Shown in pieces: positions 61,169 through 64,000 of a DNA stretch of 64,000 nucleotides. Position 1 is the first letter of the stretch. Each line of letters begins with the position of its first letter. The notes below the pieces were generated by a model. The model made no database searches. It was not told the origin of the DNA and saw nothing but the letters and a program-made list of their open reading frames with translations. Position numbers and translations under genes: made by a program. Where the stretch lies: assembly GCA_946811695.1 (NCBI GenBank), contig OX328125.1, positions 42,342,709-42,406,708 of the forward strand, read 5' to 3'. Origin of the DNA: Gonocerus acuteangulatus. Its lineage: Eukaryota; Arthropoda; Insecta; Hemiptera; Coreidae.

Positions 61169-61850
61169 CTCCTCCCGATATCCGACCTAGTGCTCGTTGC
61201 TGCAGGTTGGGACGAAATCAGTCAAACCACCCTTCAGAAGGCTTGGAAAAAGATTTGACCATTTTTGAAAAAAGACGAAGCTGAGACTGAACATGAACCG
61301 ACGTAGACAGAAGCAGACGTTAAAACAGACACAACAGAAGAATTAAAAAATGGTAAGTGTATCATCATGATCTCCAGATGACAGATGTAGAAGTGTGGCT
61401 TGTTGAAGCTGATGTTTCAGAAGTTACCAATGAACATCTCAACGATGACTCAATCATTGCTGTTGTGCAGTACAAAGCCGTGGACGAAGAAATCGACTCG
61501 GATGAAGAGACGGAACCACCAGTGATCATGTAGTGTCATTCTGCTGCTGATTCCTTCTACGTAGCGCTAAAATACATCGAGCAACATCCAAATGCAACCA
61601 CAATGAAGGTAATTGTTGGCAAAAAAAGTGGAGGGACACTTCCCCAAAATCAAGATTAAAAAAATTAAAACAAAAATCCATACCGTTTTACAATTAAAAT
61701 ACAATAAAGTAGCATTACAGTAGTCACGGTACATTATAGCTGGTTTTATAAATTTCGAAGGCGTTTTTTTTCCTCCTCCCGATATCCGACGTTTTGGCCG
61801 TTCCGACCATTGCCCGGTCCCGTCATGGTCGGATATGAGAGGTTCTACTG
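61169..61850 (+). mobile_element. Tigger (pogo-type) transposon remnant, 3' part
   Basis: The right end, read on the minus strand, begins cagtagaacctctcatatcc followed by gaccatg, the style of Tigger/pogo terminal repeats, and is followed by TA. Inside on the plus strand, WDEISQTTLQKAWKKI and MTDVEVWLVEADVSEV ... NDDSIIAVVQ resemble the C-terminal part of Tigger/jerky-like transposases. An in-frame stop ends the piece at 61533, and HSAADSFYVALKYIEQHPNA continues beyond it. The DDE core and left terminus are missing. cctcccgatatccgac occurs at both 61171 and about 61776 in the same orientation. Confidence 0.75.
61372..61533 (+). pseudogene. Tigger-like transposase C-terminal fragment
   Basis: A 53-codon open stretch, acidic toward its end (DEEIDSDEETEPP), as is common in Tigger/jerky-type C-termini. 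It is preceded by a related piece with stops (61200-61350) and followed by an in-frame continuation after the TAG. Dead copy. Confidence 0.65.
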
Positions 61851-63009
61851 TATTATAATAACAACTAAAGAGCCAATCGTTCTATTCTATGAATAGGTAA
61901 GATTATTGTAATAAGTGAAATGCAATATTTATGATATAGACGTTAAAAGTTATCTATTGAACTTTAGAATTTTCAAAGTCATATACGATGTTATGATGAG
62001 TTTCTTATTGATTTTATAATTTTCAGTATTGCCCAGGATATTCAATAATCATACAACCAGTGTTCAATCGTATTTATTTCAATTATTACAGCCCTCATAG
62101 AAATAAATTTAATATTAGTTTTACAAAATTAATTTTTGTTGAGATTTAAGATAATGTAAGCAAAAATCAACAATGGTAATTTCTTGATACTTCCTTTATA
62201 AATGTTGAAAGCCACATCCTATCCTCTGGAAGATTTTCTCATTTCACACCTATTAGATGTAAATCCAAAGACTATTTATGTCTATAATATCAAGATGATA
62301 TTTTGAACCATTCATTTGATTTTAGAATATTCGTTCATGCAACTCAATCCCTATGTGAAATGTCCCTTCAAATGTTGCAGACTGATGATCCTTATCAGAA
62401 CTATTAAAAATACTTGAACTTTTAAAGGTCAAGTTAAACCCTCCTGGTTTTCTATATTGAAGGTTTAAAAATGATTGTAAGTATAAGAGCTTATATTATG
62501 TTTGCCCTGGACTAATATAAACCCTTTGAACTGGCTAAGAGAAGAAATAGCGAAGATATAGAAGTAGGATTTGAAGAAGACTGAAAGATGTATATCTTCT
62601 TCTAGGGCAGTCCTTCTTCAGCACAAGACGAGTGAGTGCACCCCATCGATTCACTCTACACTCCACTACCTCTAACACTTGTTGAGTCATTCACTCTATG
62701 CTCCATCGTCATCTTTGTCTGTTTTTTTTTCTCCAATAGGGTTGTTCAACTAGTTATGGGCATGCAATATGGATGTCAGAGTTTGAAAATTTAAGGACAA
62801 ATTACTTTAAAAATATGACGATTTCAAACCTTGTGCTCTAATACCATTTATAGGTGTATGCCATTATACATATATATGAGGGATATTATGAGAAATGTCT
62901 ATTGTTAATTATTATTTGCATGCCTTTTTGGCAAGAAAAATATTAACATTAATAAAATGTTCTTTAGAATACTTTTCTGCAAACAAATGATCTTCATACT
63001 AATGATTAT
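61851..63009. other. No gene seen
   Basis: AT-rich; nothing recognised on either strand. Confidence 0.5.
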
Positions 63010-63126
63010 TTTTTATTTATTTCATTATAAGAGCTCCGCAACTATGGCTATGAGCCCTAATACAGATTATAAAATATATACAATTTTTTTACACTTTGAT
63101 ACGATTTACATTTATACTTAAATAAG

Positions 63127-63197
<71 letters not shown>

Positions 63198-63583
63198 AAC
63201 ATTATACACATATAAATATACACACACACATATATACACACACACACGTACATACATACATATATACACACACACACGTACATACATACATACACATACA
63301 TATATACACAAAATATAGCATATACACACATACATGCATATACCACAAGATTCATATGAATATTTATTTATTAATGTTTTCGCAATATAGGCGACAAAAC
63401 AAACATCTTCATATGAATAAAGATAACAAATACAAATATAAACCACAATTCATTTGTAGTTACAATGAAAATATAATACACAAAATAACTAAAATAAGGT
63501 GCATTAGCTTAATTAAATCAGATCTATAGGTTATTAAAGTAAACTATTAAAATCGAAAACACAAAGAAAAGAAGGGAGATTGG
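63010..63583 (-). other. LINE 3' UTR with embedded microsatellites and AATAAA-rich tail
   Basis: On the minus strand, after the stop of the LINE frame, the UTR contains CA/TA repeats (63120-63345). It ends agttgcggagctcttataat followed by gaaataaataaaaaataa near 63010, similar to the tails near 41640 and 53545. Confidence 0.55.
63128..63195. repeat. (TA)n microsatellite
   Basis: TA array inside the LINE 3' UTR, followed by mixed CA/TA repeats to about 63345. Confidence 0.95.
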
Positions 63584-63961
63584 CTAGATTTTTTTGTATA
63601 AATTATTGTTCTTTAAGTAATGTAATATAGTGTTGATGTGTGGGCTTCCTTCTGCGAGTAATGTGTGTAAGTCGTGTGGCATGAGTAAATTCTCTCGTCT
63701 TCTGCAGTCTGTCAGTATGTGTTTTATCGTCAGGGGAACATTACACAGGGAGCACACGGGTCTGTCTTGTCTTTCCATTAAGTATGAATGTGTTATAAGT
63801 GAGTGTCCAATTCTTAGCCTGGTCAGGACAACTTGGTCTCTTCTATTTAAAGACAAATCATTGTCATGCCAGACTTTGATTGTGTTTTTAATTTCTCTCA
63901 ATTTGTTGTTGTCAAGACTTGACTTAATTATTGAATGTTGTAAAGTTAGAGCCCGAAGCAG
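63584..63961 (-). CDS. LINE ORF2 C-terminus, best preserved copy (5'-truncated or broken)
   Basis: The minus-strand frame is open for 126 codons from just after an in-frame TAA (63962-63964). It reads RRDQVVLTRLRIGHSLITHS, then PVCSLCNVPLTIKHILTDC, a complete C-x2-C-x7-H-x4-C zinc knuckle, then the conserved INTILHYLKNNNLYKK end. This is the region after RNase H in I/R1/LOA-like LINEs, thought to bind nucleic acid during target-primed reverse transcription. The upstream stop, close to the window edge, may mark a frameshift, so a longer ORF2 could lie outside. It serves as the reference for the decayed copies at 19673, 41265 and 54105. Confidence 0.8.
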   Translation of the reverse strand: MLRALTLQHSIIKSSLDNNKLREIKNTIKVWHDNDLSLNRRDQVVLTRLRIGHSLITHSYLMERQDRPVCSLCNVPLTIKHILTDCRRRENLLMPHDLHTLLAEGSPHINTILHYLKNNNLYKKI

Positions 63962-64000
63962 TTAAAAGTTATTATTTATCAAGGACAAGGAATGTGATAA

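Overview
This looks like a piece of an AT-rich animal nuclear genome, most likely an arthropod. The evidence is the AT-rich composition, about 17 long (TA)n arrays, tRNA-headed SINEs, LINE fragments with an RNase H-adjacent zinc knuckle, Helitrons, Tc1/mariner-like and Tigger transposase remnants, and the absence of bacterial-type genes or operons. I cannot name the species from sequence alone. No intact host gene, real tRNA, rRNA or CRISPR array was found. Almost every recognisable unit is a mobile element or its debris.

Layout. 1-12 kb: a short Helitron (1740-2388, minus strand), two foldback (palindromic) elements, an eroded mariner-type transposase (6338-6829), a probable second Helitron family (from 7055) and a SINE. 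12-14.3 kb: satellite monomer, TA arrays, a near-perfect palindromic MITE and two truncated foldback arms. 14.3-19.6 kb: unassigned sequence. 19.6-26 kb: a LINE C-terminus, a minus-strand SINE, a dispersed satellite of about 140 bp split by a 1.9-kb inverted repeat, and other dispersed repeats. 27-32.6 kb: a tandem duplication, a possible RT fragment, a tRNA-headed SINE, SINE tails and an eroded gene-like stretch. 32.6-38.6 kb: the most informative locus, a 1.73-kb palindrome with CAGGGTG ends, flanked by TA arrays and split by a 4.2-kb Helitron. 40-48.6 kb: a foldback with a 20-bp flanking direct repeat, a LINE C-terminus, a second CAGGGTG foldback containing a transposase fragment, and a small hairpin element. 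49.9-54.2 kb: an inverted-repeat element carrying a SINE, unassigned sequence and a LINE 3' end. 54.9-59.1 kb: a second copy of the 4.2-kb Helitron. 61.2-61.9 kb: a Tigger (pogo) remnant. 63.0-64 kb: the best preserved LINE 3' end.

How the parts fit together. The two 4.2-kb Helitrons share a captured, internally deleted Copia polymerase fragment and a tRNA-Ile-like SINE, so they descend from one composite ancestor. In one copy the interrupted palindrome gives a built-in empty site, and this fixes the Helitron ends at A|TC...CTAG|T. SINE 3' tails resemble the 3' tails of the resident LINE family, which suggests SINE mobilisation by that LINE. Elements beginning CAGGGTG sit directly against (TA)n arrays, as expected for TA-targeting Tc1/mariner-superfamily transposons. 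I see no convincing new cellular system. The notable signals are element-architecture phenomena.
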